Shown one piece after another: positions 43,223-52,258 of a DNA stretch of 64,000 bases. The stretch covers positions 1 to 64,000 of the forward strand of contig NZ_QKYW01000010.1 in the NCBI RefSeq assembly GCF_003253735.1. The letters run 5' to 3'. Below the pieces are notes generated by a model that was not told where the DNA came from, searched no databases, and was given only the letters and a program-made list of their open reading frames with translations. The stretch's first letter is position 1. Each line of letters starts with the position of its first letter. This DNA is from Pseudomonas sp. URMO17WK12:I2 (GTDB taxonomy: Bacteria > Pseudomonadota > Gammaproteobacteria > Pseudomonadales > Pseudomonadaceae). Both the position numbers and the translations under genes were made by a program.

Positions 43223-44040
43223 TTCTTGCTGAACCTTTCAAGTCCCTCTGGGCCGGCAAGGATGCCTTCGAACAGGTCGAGGGCTTGCAGGGGCAGGTCT
43301 ACCGCGAGCTCGAGGCGCGGCGCACGCTGCGCACCGAAGTGGACGGCAAGGGCTACTTCGTGAAGATCCACCGCGGGGTCGGCTGGGCCGAAATCGCCAA
43401 GAACCTGGTCACGGCTCGCCTGCCGGTGCTGGGCGCGGGCCAGGAGTGGAGGGCCATCCAGCGTCTGCACCAAGCCGATGTGTCGACCATGACCGCGGTG
43501 GCCTACGGTGAGCGTGGCAGCAATCCGGCGCAGCAGCATTCGTTCATCGTCACCGAAGAGCTGGCACCGACCACCGACCTCGAACAACTGACGATGGGCT
43601 GGGGCGACCAGCCGCCGGCGGCGACCATGAAGTGGGCGCTGATTCGCCGGGTCGCGCAGATGACCGGGCGCATGCATGCCGCCGGCGTGAACCACCGGGA
43701 CTGCTACATCTGCCACTTTCTGCTGCATACCGACGCGCCCTTCGATGCCGAGGATTTCCGCCTTTCGGTGATCGATCTGCATCGTGCGCAGGTGCGTCAT
43801 GCGGTGCCGAAGCGCTGGCGCGACAAGGACCTGGCCGGGCTGTATTTCTCGGCGTTGAACATTGGCCTGACCCGGCGCGATCTGCTGCGCTTTCTCAAGG
43901 TGTACTTCGGCGTCGTCGACAGCCGCCCGTTGCGCCGGATCCTGCAGGACGAGGCTGCGTTGCTGCGCTGGCTGCAGGGCAAGGCCGACCGGCTGCGCTC
44001 GCGCTATACGCGCAAATACGAAACGGGAGGTGAAGCATGA
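43213..44040 (+). CDS. waaP: LPS core heptose(I) kinase WaaP
   Basis: The 275-residue eukaryotic-like kinase phosphorylates heptose I in the inner core, a step essential for LPS export in P. aeruginosa. The catalytic loop is VNHRDCYICHFLLH (about 160-173, catalytic Asp after HR), with metal-binding VIDLHRAQ (about 186-193). The N-terminal VDGKGYFVKIHRG contains the ATP-binding Lys. GGGGAGG precedes the ATG. The end overlaps the next kinase gene by ATGA. Confidence 0.95.
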   Translation: MRLILAEPFKSLWAGKDAFEQVEGLQGQVYRELEARRTLRTEVDGKGYFVKIHRGVGWAEIAKNLVTARLPVLGAGQEWRAIQRLHQADVSTMTAVAYGERGSNPAQQHSFIVTEELAPTTDLEQLTMGWGDQPPAATMKWALIRRVAQMTGRMHAAGVNHRDCYICHFLLHTDAPFDAEDFRLSVIDLHRAQVRHAVPKRWRDKDLAGLYFSALNIGLTRRDLLRFLKVYFGVVDSRPLRRILQDEAALLRWLQGKADRLRSRYTRKYETGGEA

Positions 44041-44774
44041 GTCAGTGGCGTGTCACCGCCTTGGCCACGCCCGAGGCGGCCAGGGCATTCGCGTCCCTGG
44101 ATGCGGTCTTTGCCCTGCAGGGCGAGGCCATAACCCACGACCCGTTGTCGGATGTGATTCGCGTGGAGTTCGGCGGGCTGCGCTACTACGTCAAGCGCTA
44201 CCACGGTGCGGGCAAGGGCGCGCGGCGCTTCGTCGGCCGGCCACGGGTCAAGGCCGAATGGCAGAACCTCAAGCACTTCGCGACCTGGGGCATTCCCACC
44301 GCGCCCATCGCCGCCTACGGGCTGGAGCGCAAGGGTGCGGCCTTTCACCGTGGCGCGCTGATCACCCAGGAGCTGGTCGATACCACGGACATGTGGCGGC
44401 TCGCCTCCTCGGGCGATGCGCGCCTGCGTGATCGGGCCTGGGTCGAGGATGTCAGCTGTCAGCTGGCTCGCGCCACGCGTATTCTTCATGATCACCATTT
44501 CGCCCATAACGACCTGAAGTGGCGCAATCTGCTGGTCGATGAGCACCGCCGTCTGTACTTCATCGACTGCCCGACCGGCGCATTCTGGCGGGGGCCGTTT
44601 CTGCGTCGGCGTATCGTCAAGGATCTCGCCTGCCTGGACAAAGTGGCCAAATATCACCTGTCGCGGACCCAGCGCCTGCGTTTCTATCTGCAGTACCGGC
44701 GCCGCGAGCGGCTCAACGACAGTGACAAGCAGCGCATCGGCCAGATCGTCCGCTTTTTCGAGGGAAGAGAATGA
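44037..44774 (+). CDS. LPS core kinase-like protein (InaA/Kdo-kinase superfamily), 2nd of the row
   Basis: The 245-residue protein has a kinase-like fold with VKRYHGAG (ATP Lys) and ITQELVDTTDMW (hinge). The catalytic loop HNDLKWRNLLV has both the Asp and the Asn, and FIDCPTG stands at the DFG position. All key residues are present, so it is probably an active sugar kinase of the core region. P. aeruginosa has a similar gene directly after waaP. It overlaps waaP and the next gene by ATGA at both ends, indicating strict coupling. The target sugar is inferred to be a core heptose. Confidence 0.85.
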   Translation: MSQWRVTALATPEAARAFASLDAVFALQGEAITHDPLSDVIRVEFGGLRYYVKRYHGAGKGARRFVGRPRVKAEWQNLKHFATWGIPTAPIAAYGLERKGAAFHRGALITQELVDTTDMWRLASSGDARLRDRAWVEDVSCQLARATRILHDHHFAHNDLKWRNLLVDEHRRLYFIDCPTGAFWRGPFLRRRIVKDLACLDKVAKYHLSRTQRLRFYLQYRRRERLNDSDKQRIGQIVRFFEGRE

Positions 44775-45520
44775 AGGACTTCATCGACAGCGCTGACCAG
44801 GCGCTGCTCGAGCGTCATGGCCTGGCCAGTTTCGAGGCGCTCTGGACGCTCGAACTGCATGCGGTCGACGAGCCCAACAAGGCGCCACGCGGCGGTTGGA
44901 GCACGGTTTATCGGCTCGACCTGGAAGGCCATGGCTATTACCTCAAGCGCCAGAGCAATTACCTGACCCATAGCCTGGAGCGGCCCTGGGGCGAGCCGAC
45001 GCTGGCACGCGAGTTTCGCAACATTTGTCGCTATCAGCGCCTGGGTATTCCGGCCATGAGCGCCGCCTTCTACGCCGAGCGGCGCATCAATGGTGAGCGT
45101 CGGGCCGTGCTGCTGACCCGTGCCCTGGATGGCTGGCGGGACCTCGATAGCTGGCTGCCCGAGTGGCGTCAGCTTGCCGCCGAGCAGCGCCAGGCGATCG
45201 TCAGCGCCTGTGGTCGCCTGGCGCGTCGCGTGCATGAGAAGGGGCAGGTGCATGGTTGTTTCTACCCCAAGCATATCTTTCTGCAGCCCCGCGACGCTGG
45301 TTTTGCCGCGCAACTGATCGATCTGGAAAAGACCCGGCCGCTGTTTCTCGGTGAGCGTGACCGGGTCAAGGACATCGAGCCGTTGCTGCGCCGCACCAAT
45401 CCCTGGAATGAAGCGGACCACCTGGGGTTCCTGACTGCCTATCTGGGTAGCGGGCAGCAGGTGGATCACTGGTCGCAGCGTCTTACGGCGCGCTTGAAGG
45501 ACAAGGCCCAACGCCCATGA
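44771..45520 (+). CDS. InaA-family kinase-like protein lacking the catalytic Asp
   Basis: The 249-residue protein belongs to the InaA/lipopolysaccharide-kinase group: GYYLKRQSNY (Lys), VLLTRALDGW (hinge) and QLIDLEKTR at the metal-binding Asp. The catalytic loop reads VHGCFYPKHIFL, with Cys where HGD kinases have Asp, and His where they have Asn. InaA relatives share this HGC-YPKH form, so it may be a pseudokinase or use altered chemistry. It is embedded by ATGA overlaps between two other kinase genes, so it is clearly part of core assembly. Confidence 0.82.
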   Translation: MKDFIDSADQALLERHGLASFEALWTLELHAVDEPNKAPRGGWSTVYRLDLEGHGYYLKRQSNYLTHSLERPWGEPTLAREFRNICRYQRLGIPAMSAAFYAERRINGERRAVLLTRALDGWRDLDSWLPEWRQLAAEQRQAIVSACGRLARRVHEKGQVHGCFYPKHIFLQPRDAGFAAQLIDLEKTRPLFLGERDRVKDIEPLLRRTNPWNEADHLGFLTAYLGSGQQVDHWSQRLTARLKDKAQRP

Positions 45521-46947
45521 AACTGGCTTCACTGACCCAGGTGGGGCGTAGCCCCGAATTGCCGCTGCTGGTCGAGATGCCGGCAGGCCAGCCGCTCGAG
45601 CTGTGCAGCCTGCTGCGGGTATTGCCCGGCCAGCGTTACGTCGGCCAGGCGCAGTGGCAGGGGCGTACGGTGCTGGCCAAGCTGCTGGTTGGCGGCAAGG
45701 CCGAGCGGCATTTCGCGCGGGAGCTGCAAGGTGCCCAATTGCTGGCGGCCCAGGGGCTTTGCACGCCGTTGCTGCTCGAGCAGGGCGTGGCGGCAGGCGA
45801 GGGCGGCTGGCTGCTGTTCGAGTTCCTGGAGGGCGCGCGCAGCCTGGCCGATGACTGGCAGGCCGTCGCCGACCAAGCCTGGCTGAGCGATGCCCAGCAG
45901 CAGGTACTGGGCGAGGCGCTTGGCGTTATCGGCCAGCTGCATCGTCGTGGGCTGTGGCAGGAAGACCTGCACCTGGACAACCTGCTGCGCCACGACGGCC
46001 GTCTGCACCTGATCGATGGCGGCGGCATTCGTGCCGAGACGCCAGGTCAGCCGCTGTCGCGCGATAGGGTGCTGGCCAACCTGGGGCTGTTCTTCGCGCA
46101 GTTTCCCGGGGCCATCGACAGCTATATCGAGGAGCTGCTGGTGCATTACCTGCTGGTCAATGGCGAGCACGCGCTGCCGCTGGAGGCACTGCTCAAGGCG
46201 GTGGCCAGGGCGCGGGCAACGCGCATGCAGGCGTTCATGGCCAAGATCGAGCGTGAGTGCACGGCGTTTCGCGTCTGCCGCGGGCCGTCGCGCCTGCAGG
46301 TGGTGAGGCGTGAAGAAGACGTGGCGCTGGCGCCCGTGCTGGCGGATCCCGATGCGGCGATTGCCGCTGGCGAGCCGCTCAAGCTCGGCGGCTCCTCGAC
46401 CGTGGCGCGTATCGAGCAGGCTGGCCGCCAGCTGGTCATCAAGCGTTACAACATCAAGGGTTTCGGCCACTGGCTGCGGCGCTTCTGGCGGCCGAGCCGG
46501 GCCTGGCACAGCTGGTGCGAGGGTAATCGCCTGGATTTCCTCGGTATCGCCACGCCCACGCCGCTGGCCGTGCTCGAACGGCGTACTCTGTGGTTGCGCC
46601 GCCAGGCCTATCTGATTACCGAACACACTCCGGGTATGGATATAATCGCCCGTTTCGCGCCCTGCGGGGCAGACGAGCTGCCGCCCGAGGCAGAACTGCA
46701 GGCGCTGCAGGCATTGTTCGCGGCCCTGTTGCGCGAGCGCATCAGCCATGGCGACTGCAAGGGCACCAATATCCTCTGGCAGGCCGGCCGTTGGGCACTG
46801 ATCGATCTGGATGCCATGCAGTACCATGGCCAGGCCGGCAGCTTCAAGGCTGCCTACGCGCGTGATCGCGCGCGTCTGCTGCGTAATTGGCCTGCCGATA
46901 GTGCCCTGTACCGTGAGCTCGATCGGCGCTTGCCAACACTTATTTGA
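45517..46947 (+). CDS. Tandem double kinase-like LPS core protein
   Basis: The 476-residue protein has two kinase-like halves. The first (about 30-260) has LAKLLVGGKAERHF, a catalytic loop HRRGLWQEDLHLDNLL and LIDGGG. The second (about 280-470) has VIKRYNIKGFGHWLRRFW, LITEHTPGMD, the loop ISHGDCKGTNILW and LIDLDAM. Both keep the catalytic Asp and Asn. A fused two-domain gene at this position also occurs in P. aeruginosa after waaP. It likely phosphorylates core heptoses; whether each domain has its own target is unknown. It is coupled to the preceding gene by ATGA. Confidence 0.82.
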   Translation: MKLASLTQVGRSPELPLLVEMPAGQPLELCSLLRVLPGQRYVGQAQWQGRTVLAKLLVGGKAERHFARELQGAQLLAAQGLCTPLLLEQGVAAGEGGWLLFEFLEGARSLADDWQAVADQAWLSDAQQQVLGEALGVIGQLHRRGLWQEDLHLDNLLRHDGRLHLIDGGGIRAETPGQPLSRDRVLANLGLFFAQFPGAIDSYIEELLVHYLLVNGEHALPLEALLKAVARARATRMQAFMAKIERECTAFRVCRGPSRLQVVRREEDVALAPVLADPDAAIAAGEPLKLGGSSTVARIEQAGRQLVIKRYNIKGFGHWLRRFWRPSRAWHSWCEGNRLDFLGIATPTPLAVLERRTLWLRRQAYLITEHTPGMDIIARFAPCGADELPPEAELQALQALFAALLRERISHGDCKGTNILWQAGRWALIDLDAMQYHGQAGSFKAAYARDRARLLRNWPADSALYRELDRRLPTLI

Positions 46948-46965
46948 GCTTCCGAACGGAGGCTC

Positions 46966-47067
46966 ATGGAAATCAAACAGTATCGGTTGTCGAGTCAGGC
47001 AGCCGCGTTAAGAGGCTTTATCCGTGGCATTGACGATTCTTGGCCTGTCCGGCGCCCTCAGTCATGA
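46966..47067 (+). CDS. Possible 33-residue upstream ORF overlapping the carbamoyltransferase start
   Basis: ATG 46966 sits three bases after GGAGG (46958-46962). It opens MEIKQYRLSSQAAALRGFIR and on to a stop at 47065-47067, inside the carbamoyltransferase gene. The short spacing weakens it. It could be a leader peptide coupling translation of the GTG-started gene. Confidence 0.25.
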   Translation: MEIKQYRLSSQAAALRGFIRGIDDSWPVRRPQS

Positions 47068-48799
47068 CCCCTCCGCGGCGTTGTACATCGACGGCAAGTT
47101 GATTGCAGCGGCGGAAGAAGAGCGCTTCGTGCGTGACAAGCACGCGAAGAACCGCATGCCCTACGAGTCGGCCAAGTTCTGCCTGGAGCAGGCCGGTATC
47201 AAGCCTTCGGATGTCGATGTGGTGGCGATTCCCTTCGCGCCCATCAGCCTGTTCGGCAAGGCGCGCTGGCACTACGCCAAGCGCTACTGGTATGCGCCGG
47301 ACCGCGCTCTTGACGCGATCCTCATGGGCAATCGCCGCTACAAGCGCTACCGCAAGAAGATCGTCTGGTGCCTGGAGCAGCTGGGTTTCGACGCCAAGAA
47401 GGTCAGGATCGAGCCGGTCGAGCATCACCTGGCCCACGCCGCCAGTGCCTATCACTGCTCGGGCTTCACCGAGAAGACCGCCATCCTCGGTATCGACGGC
47501 AAGGGCGAATACGCCACCACCTTCTTCGGTTACGGCGAGAACGGTCGTATCCACAAGATCAAGGAATTCTACGATCCGGATTCCCTGGGCGGCCTGTATG
47601 GCGCGGTGACCGAGTTCCTCGGCTTCGAGATGCTCGACGGCGAGTTCAAGGTCATGGGCATGGCGCCCTATGGCGATGCCAGCAAGTACGATTTTTCCCG
47701 CCTGGCCAAGTTCGAGAACGGCGAGCTGGTGATCAACACCGACTACGCCAACGTCATCGGCCTGCGCCGGCACAAGGAAAAGGGCAAGGGTTTCTACTTC
47801 TCGCCCAAGCTGATCGAGTGGCTGGGGCCCAAGCGTGAAGGCGATATCGCCGACGACCCCTACATCCACTACGCGGCCAGCATGCAGGCGCTGTTCGAGA
47901 AGCTGGCGCTGGAGATGATGGACTACTACCTGGGCGACATCATCCGCGAAACCGGCAAGATCGCCTTTGCCGGCGGCTGCGCGCTGAACGTCAAGCTCAA
48001 CCAGAAGATCATCGCCCGCCCCGAGGTCAAGGAGCTGTTCGTGCAGCCGGCGTCCGGCGACGCCGGCACGTCCGTTGGCGCCGCTGCGTACGTTTCCCAC
48101 AAGCGCGGCGTGCCGGTCGAGAAGATGGAGCACGTCTACCTCGGCCCGGCCTACAGCAACGAAGACGTGATCGCCGCCTGCGCACGCCACCCGAGCGCGC
48201 CGAAATGGCAGAAGATCGACGACATGCCACAGCGCATCGCGCAGATCATGGTCGACGGCAACCCGGTGGCCTGGTTCCAGGGGCGCATGGAGTTCGGCCC
48301 GCGCGCCCTGGGCGGTCGTTCGATCATCGGTTGCCCGAGCATCCCCGGCGTCGCCGATCGCATCAACGAGCAGATCAAGTTCCGCGAGCGCTGGAGACCC
48401 TTCTGCCCGTCGATGCTCGACACCGTCGCCGAACAGATGCTCAAGGTCGACCACCCGAGCCCGTTCATGACCTTCACCTTCGAAGTCAACGATGAGTGGA
48501 AGGAGCGGGTCAGCGAAGTCGTCCACGAGGACGGCACTTCCCGTGCCCAGGTGCTCAAGCGCGAATACAACCCGCGCTGGTACGACCTGATGCTGGAGCT
48601 GGAAAAGCTCACCGGCAACGGCGTATCCCTGAACACCTCGCTGAACCGCCGTGGCGAACCGATGATCTGCTCGCCGACCGACGCCCTGAACATGTTCTTC
48701 GGCTCGGACCTGCAGTACCTGATCATGGAAGATATTCTGGTGATCAAGGACGATGTCGTTGCGCCGAGCAGTGACCCGTCCGGTAGCGTGGAGCCCTAG
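47024..48799 (+). CDS. Carbamoyltransferase of the NodU/CmcH family, LPS core
   Basis: The 591-residue protein has the two domains of O-carbamoyltransferases. The N-terminal Kae1-like domain has LGLSGALSHDPSAALYIDG, EEERFVRDKHAKN and EHHLAHAASAYHCSGF (metal His, about 128-143). The C-terminal domain (about 400-591) has FQGRMEFGPRALGGRSII. It transfers a carbamoyl group from carbamoyl phosphate through carbamoyl-AMP. In P. aeruginosa the equivalent gene accounts for the 7-O-carbamoyl on core heptose II. Start is GTG 47024 with AAGAGG (47010-47015) eight bases upstream. Confidence 0.92.
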   Translation: MALTILGLSGALSHDPSAALYIDGKLIAAAEEERFVRDKHAKNRMPYESAKFCLEQAGIKPSDVDVVAIPFAPISLFGKARWHYAKRYWYAPDRALDAILMGNRRYKRYRKKIVWCLEQLGFDAKKVRIEPVEHHLAHAASAYHCSGFTEKTAILGIDGKGEYATTFFGYGENGRIHKIKEFYDPDSLGGLYGAVTEFLGFEMLDGEFKVMGMAPYGDASKYDFSRLAKFENGELVINTDYANVIGLRRHKEKGKGFYFSPKLIEWLGPKREGDIADDPYIHYAASMQALFEKLALEMMDYYLGDIIRETGKIAFAGGCALNVKLNQKIIARPEVKELFVQPASGDAGTSVGAAAYVSHKRGVPVEKMEHVYLGPAYSNEDVIAACARHPSAPKWQKIDDMPQRIAQIMVDGNPVAWFQGRMEFGPRALGGRSIIGCPSIPGVADRINEQIKFRERWRPFCPSMLDTVAEQMLKVDHPSPFMTFTFEVNDEWKERVSEVVHEDGTSRAQVLKREYNPRWYDLMLELEKLTGNGVSLNTSLNRRGEPMICSPTDALNMFFGSDLQYLIMEDILVIKDDVVAPSSDPSGSVEP

Positions 48800-48801
48800 G
48801 T

Positions 48802-49878
48802 TTGGCTGGCAGCCAGGCAAGGTTGAAGACGCTGCTGTTCAACGACACGTCTTCGGAAGGTCACCACGGCTGCCATTTGGTGATGCAGCAGATCTACACG
48901 CTGGCCGAGCAGGCTGGCATGGAGATTCTGCGCGCCTGCCCGATGCACCATGACTGGCAGACAGACGAGCAGCTGCAACGCGACATTCGCGCTGCAGATA
49001 TCTGTCTGGTCAATGGCGAAGGCACCATGCACGATGATGCGCCGCTGGCCCTGCGCTATGGGGCGCTGGCGCGGTATTGTCGGGAGCATGGCGTGCCCTG
49101 TTTTCTGATCAATTCGGTGTGGCAGAACAATGTGCGGCTCAATGCCGATGCGCCCTTGTTCACGCGCATATTCGTGCGCGACGTGCTGAGTCAGGCTGCA
49201 TTGGATGAGATCGGTGTGTCGGCCGAGGTTGTTCCGGATCTGACGCTGTCTTATCAATACCAGGGGGCTACGCCCGCTCGGCAGGGCCTGCTGATCAACG
49301 GCAGTGTGCTCACGGAGCGGTTACGCGAGGCGTGGCGCATCAGCTGTGCCAATCCTCATCTGCGCTACGTCAGTATCCGCACCGTTGCGCCCTTGCAGCT
49401 GGGTAAGGGGTTCGATGTCTATCTGCGCAAGAATCTGCGCAAGCGGCTGAAGGCCTATCGACGCATTGCCGCCAGTTATCTACACCGTTATCCCGCCGAG
49501 CTGCCCGGCTCGCGGATCGACAAGTTGCGCTGGCGGTACGCCGTGCTCGCGCCGCGCCGCTTCCTCGCACTGTTGCGCCGTTCGCAGGGCGTGATCACCG
49601 GGCGTTTTCATCTGGTGACCCTGTGCCTGGTCACCGGTACCCCTTTCTATGCCATTGCTTCAAATACTCACAAGATCGAAGCCTTGCTTGCGCAGGTCGG
49701 GTTAGGCGAGCGACTGCGTGCCTCTTATGAAGAAGCTGTTGGTGATGCGCAGCGCATCGCGTTCAGCGAAGCGGAGCAGGCGGGCATCGAAAGCTTCCTG
49801 CAGGATGCTCGTCGTCAGGCCGGCGAGATGTTTGCCGGGATGGCCCAGATAGCCCGAGATCGGCGCGCTGCGCGATAG
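48802..49878 (+). CDS. Polysaccharide pyruvyl transferase family protein
   Basis: The 358-residue protein shows the family pattern: TLLFNDTSSEGHHGCHLVMQQI at the start, DICLVNGEGTMHDD (about 73-86), and C-terminal GVITGRFHLVTLCLVTGTPF with SNTHKIEALL. Members add ketal-linked pyruvate to sugars or act as related glycosyl-modifying enzymes. The acceptor here is unknown but probably a core or surface sugar. The frame starts at TTG 48802, two bases after the carbamoyltransferase stop; another TTG at 48823 is possible. Lower GC than the waa genes suggests the variable part of the locus begins here. Confidence 0.78.
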   Translation: MAGSQARLKTLLFNDTSSEGHHGCHLVMQQIYTLAEQAGMEILRACPMHHDWQTDEQLQRDIRAADICLVNGEGTMHDDAPLALRYGALARYCREHGVPCFLINSVWQNNVRLNADAPLFTRIFVRDVLSQAALDEIGVSAEVVPDLTLSYQYQGATPARQGLLINGSVLTERLREAWRISCANPHLRYVSIRTVAPLQLGKGFDVYLRKNLRKRLKAYRRIAASYLHRYPAELPGSRIDKLRWRYAVLAPRRFLALLRRSQGVITGRFHLVTLCLVTGTPFYAIASNTHKIEALLAQVGLGERLRASYEEAVGDAQRIAFSEAEQAGIESFLQDARRQAGEMFAGMAQIARDRRAAR

Positions 49879-50115
49879 CGGTACAGGCAACAGCCGTGGG
49901 CTGTCTTGTATGTGACCGAGCGGTCAGAAAAATCCGCTCGGGCGCCGCTCATCAAATACATTGAACCATGCCAACTCACGCATCTCCGACTTTCATGGTC
50001 GAGGTTTCGGCTGCTCGAGAATCAGGCTGGCATGCCTGATTTCCAGCTGCAGTCGATGCGACTTTGCTGGGTGCTTACCTGCACCTGAATCGTTGCCGTG
50101 ATAAGAGTTGGATCA
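49879..50115 (+). other. Gene-free stretch before the first GT4-GT2 pair
   Basis: These 237 bases break the otherwise tight coupling of the cluster and have a GC dip in their second half. A separate promoter for the following glycosyltransferases is likely, but no clear -35/-10 or terminator was identified. Confidence 0.4.
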
Positions 50116-51249
50116 ATGAATACTAATAATACGAGCCAGGCATGGGTGCTGCAGATCTGCCATGGTTACGACGGGCCGTTTCTCGATTGTGCTCGACAAT
50201 ATGCCGTGCTCTTTGCCGACACGCCCTACAAGGTCATGACCGTATACCTGAGTGGCAAATATGACGCTCAGGTCGAAGCAGGGTCGGCCTCCGATGAGGT
50301 GGTCTTTCTCGAATACAGCAGCAAGGCGCTCAGAGGGCTGAAGCTCGGTGCGATTCGCGCGATTCGGCGCCTCGTTTCTGAGCGCAACTTCGCGCTGTGC
50401 ATTGCCCACCGCTCCAAACCGGCTTATGTGGCGATGCTGGGCAGCAAGCTGCCGGTGATCGGTATTCACCATGCCTTCGGCGACTACCAGCGCAAGTCGC
50501 GTCAGCTGTTCGCCAACTTGTTTCGTAAACGCCTTTACCTGTTTGGTGTATCCGATGCGGTGCGTGATGATTTGCGCGCGTGCCTGCCGGGCTGGCCGCA
50601 GCAGCGTATCCAGACGCTCTACAACCGCATCGACCTGGAGGCCGTGCAGTCCGAGCAGTTGTCACGCTCAGCCGCCCGCCAGGCGCTTGGTTTGCCGAGT
50701 CAGGCCTGGGTGATCGGTAATGTGGGGAGGTTGCACCCCGACAAGGATCAGGAGACGCTTATCCGCGCGTTTGCCGATGCGTTGCCTACCTTGCCGGTCA
50801 ATAGTCTGCTGGTGATAGCCGGAGAAGGTCGCCTCGAAGCCAGGCTCAAGACGCTGGTCGGTGAGCTGGGCATCGGTGATCAAGTTCGCTTTCTGGGGCA
50901 ATTGCCACAAGCGCGGCGTTATTTCAAGGCATTTGACATGTTCGCACTCAGCTCCGATCACGAACCCTTTGGAATGGTGCTGCTGGAAGCCATGGCAGCG
51001 GGGTTACCGGTCGTTTGCAGCGACTGTGGCGGTGGGCGTGAGGTCGTTGGTGAAAAAGGGCAACTGTTTACCTTTGGCGATTGGCATGCGCTTTCTGCCA
51101 GTCTGCAAAGCGTCGCTTCGGCTCAGCAGAGAGAGCTGGAGCAGCTTCGTGAAGACATGCACGGCTGGCTGGAAAGTCGCTTCGTCGACTCTGCAGTTGC
51201 GCCGCGATTCTTCGCTACCCTGTCCGGCTGGCAGGCGTGCCGTCTGTGA
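50116..51249 (+). CDS. Glycosyltransferase family 4, WapH-like by position
   Basis: The 377-residue GT-B enzyme has HHAFGDYQRKSR and FGVSDAVRDDL in the acceptor half. The donor-binding half has VGRLHPDKDQETLIRAFA (about 203-220) and SSDHEPFGMVLLEAMAAGLPVV (E-x7-E). In P. aeruginosa the gene after the carbamoyltransferase is the core glucosyltransferase wapH; position supports a similar role, sequence alone does not prove it. An in-frame ATG at 50098 exists, but MNTNNTSQAW at 50116 is preferred. It is clearly related to 61071-62219. Its stop overlaps the next start by GTGA. Confidence 0.82.
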   Translation: MNTNNTSQAWVLQICHGYDGPFLDCARQYAVLFADTPYKVMTVYLSGKYDAQVEAGSASDEVVFLEYSSKALRGLKLGAIRAIRRLVSERNFALCIAHRSKPAYVAMLGSKLPVIGIHHAFGDYQRKSRQLFANLFRKRLYLFGVSDAVRDDLRACLPGWPQQRIQTLYNRIDLEAVQSEQLSRSAARQALGLPSQAWVIGNVGRLHPDKDQETLIRAFADALPTLPVNSLLVIAGEGRLEARLKTLVGELGIGDQVRFLGQLPQARRYFKAFDMFALSSDHEPFGMVLLEAMAAGLPVVCSDCGGGREVVGEKGQLFTFGDWHALSASLQSVASAQQRELEQLREDMHGWLESRFVDSAVAPRFFATLSGWQACRL

Positions 51250-52160
51250 GTACCAGCGAGCGGCCCGCTGTGTCGTTAGTCAGCGTTATCGTGCCCTGTT
51301 TCAATTACGCAAACTACGTGGGGGATGCGCTGCGCAGCATTCTTGAACAGGATTATCCCGCCATTGAGCTCATTGTGATCGACGATGGCTCTACCGACGA
51401 CAGTGCATTGCGCATCGAGGAGGCGCTGAGTGGCTGGCGAAGTTATCCGGCGATGCATCGAGTGGAATTCATTCGCCAGCCTAATCAGGGGGTGAGTGCT
51501 GCGCTGAATCGGGGGTTGGATCTGGCCCGCGGCGAGTTCGTGGCCACCTTCGATGCGGACGATATTATGGTGCCAGGACGCATCGCACTGCAGGCCGATT
51601 ATCTGGTTGCCCATCCCGAGGTGGGGTGCCTGGGCGGTCGGCCTGTGCGAATTGACCAGAACGGTGCGGTATTGCCAAAGAAAACCAAGGCGCGGGAGGT
51701 GCGACGCTACGATTTTGCCCAGGCACTGGCCCAGGCGCTGGTGGTGGGCGGCAATCTGGTCATGTACCGACGTGAAGCCATGCTCGCAGTGGGCAAGTAC
51801 GACCCACAGCTGCGGGTGCAGGATTTCCAGATGACCCTGAAAATCGCCCATGCCGGTTACCATGTCCACGTAATTCCGGACGCCGTGACCCTGTATCGAA
51901 AGCACGAGGGTGGTTTGTCGCGCAATTACCTTGCTGAGTACCGCTACGGTATGCAATTGCTGGATCTTTACCGAGATCACCCGGCTTACGAGTCTGGTAA
52001 GGCACGCTTGCTGACCAAGATACTTGGGCCAGCGGTAACTCAGGACAAGCGGTTCGCATGGAGCCTTTTTGCGCAGATCCCGTTGCGGGAATGGGATCGC
52101 CAGTTGTTCAAGCGTTTCCGGCACTTGTTGTTGAAACGGCGCGCCGAGCTGCCCTGCTGA
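51246..52160 (+). CDS. Glycosyltransferase family 2
   Basis: The 304-residue GT-A protein begins (GTG 51246, GTGA overlap) MSTSERPAVSLVSVIVPCFN. It has VIDDGSTDDSA and the metal-binding FVATFDADDIMVPGR (about 98-112), with a catalytic-base candidate in LRVQDFQMTLKIA. It uses a nucleotide sugar on a lipid-linked or core acceptor. It is similar in sequence to 62216-63094, including YRKHEGGLSRN versus YRVHGSNTYKN. It is coupled to the preceding GT4 gene. Confidence 0.87.
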   Translation: MSTSERPAVSLVSVIVPCFNYANYVGDALRSILEQDYPAIELIVIDDGSTDDSALRIEEALSGWRSYPAMHRVEFIRQPNQGVSAALNRGLDLARGEFVATFDADDIMVPGRIALQADYLVAHPEVGCLGGRPVRIDQNGAVLPKKTKAREVRRYDFAQALAQALVVGGNLVMYRREAMLAVGKYDPQLRVQDFQMTLKIAHAGYHVHVIPDAVTLYRKHEGGLSRNYLAEYRYGMQLLDLYRDHPAYESGKARLLTKILGPAVTQDKRFAWSLFAQIPLREWDRQLFKRFRHLLLKRRAELPC

Positions 52161-52258
52161 ACTGCGCGCGATGCCGGGCCGCGTGCCTGGCAATGGATTA
52201 ATCGAGCATCCTGACATGCGCCGCGCCAGCGGCACCGGGAGCCTGTGGATGAGTAAAC

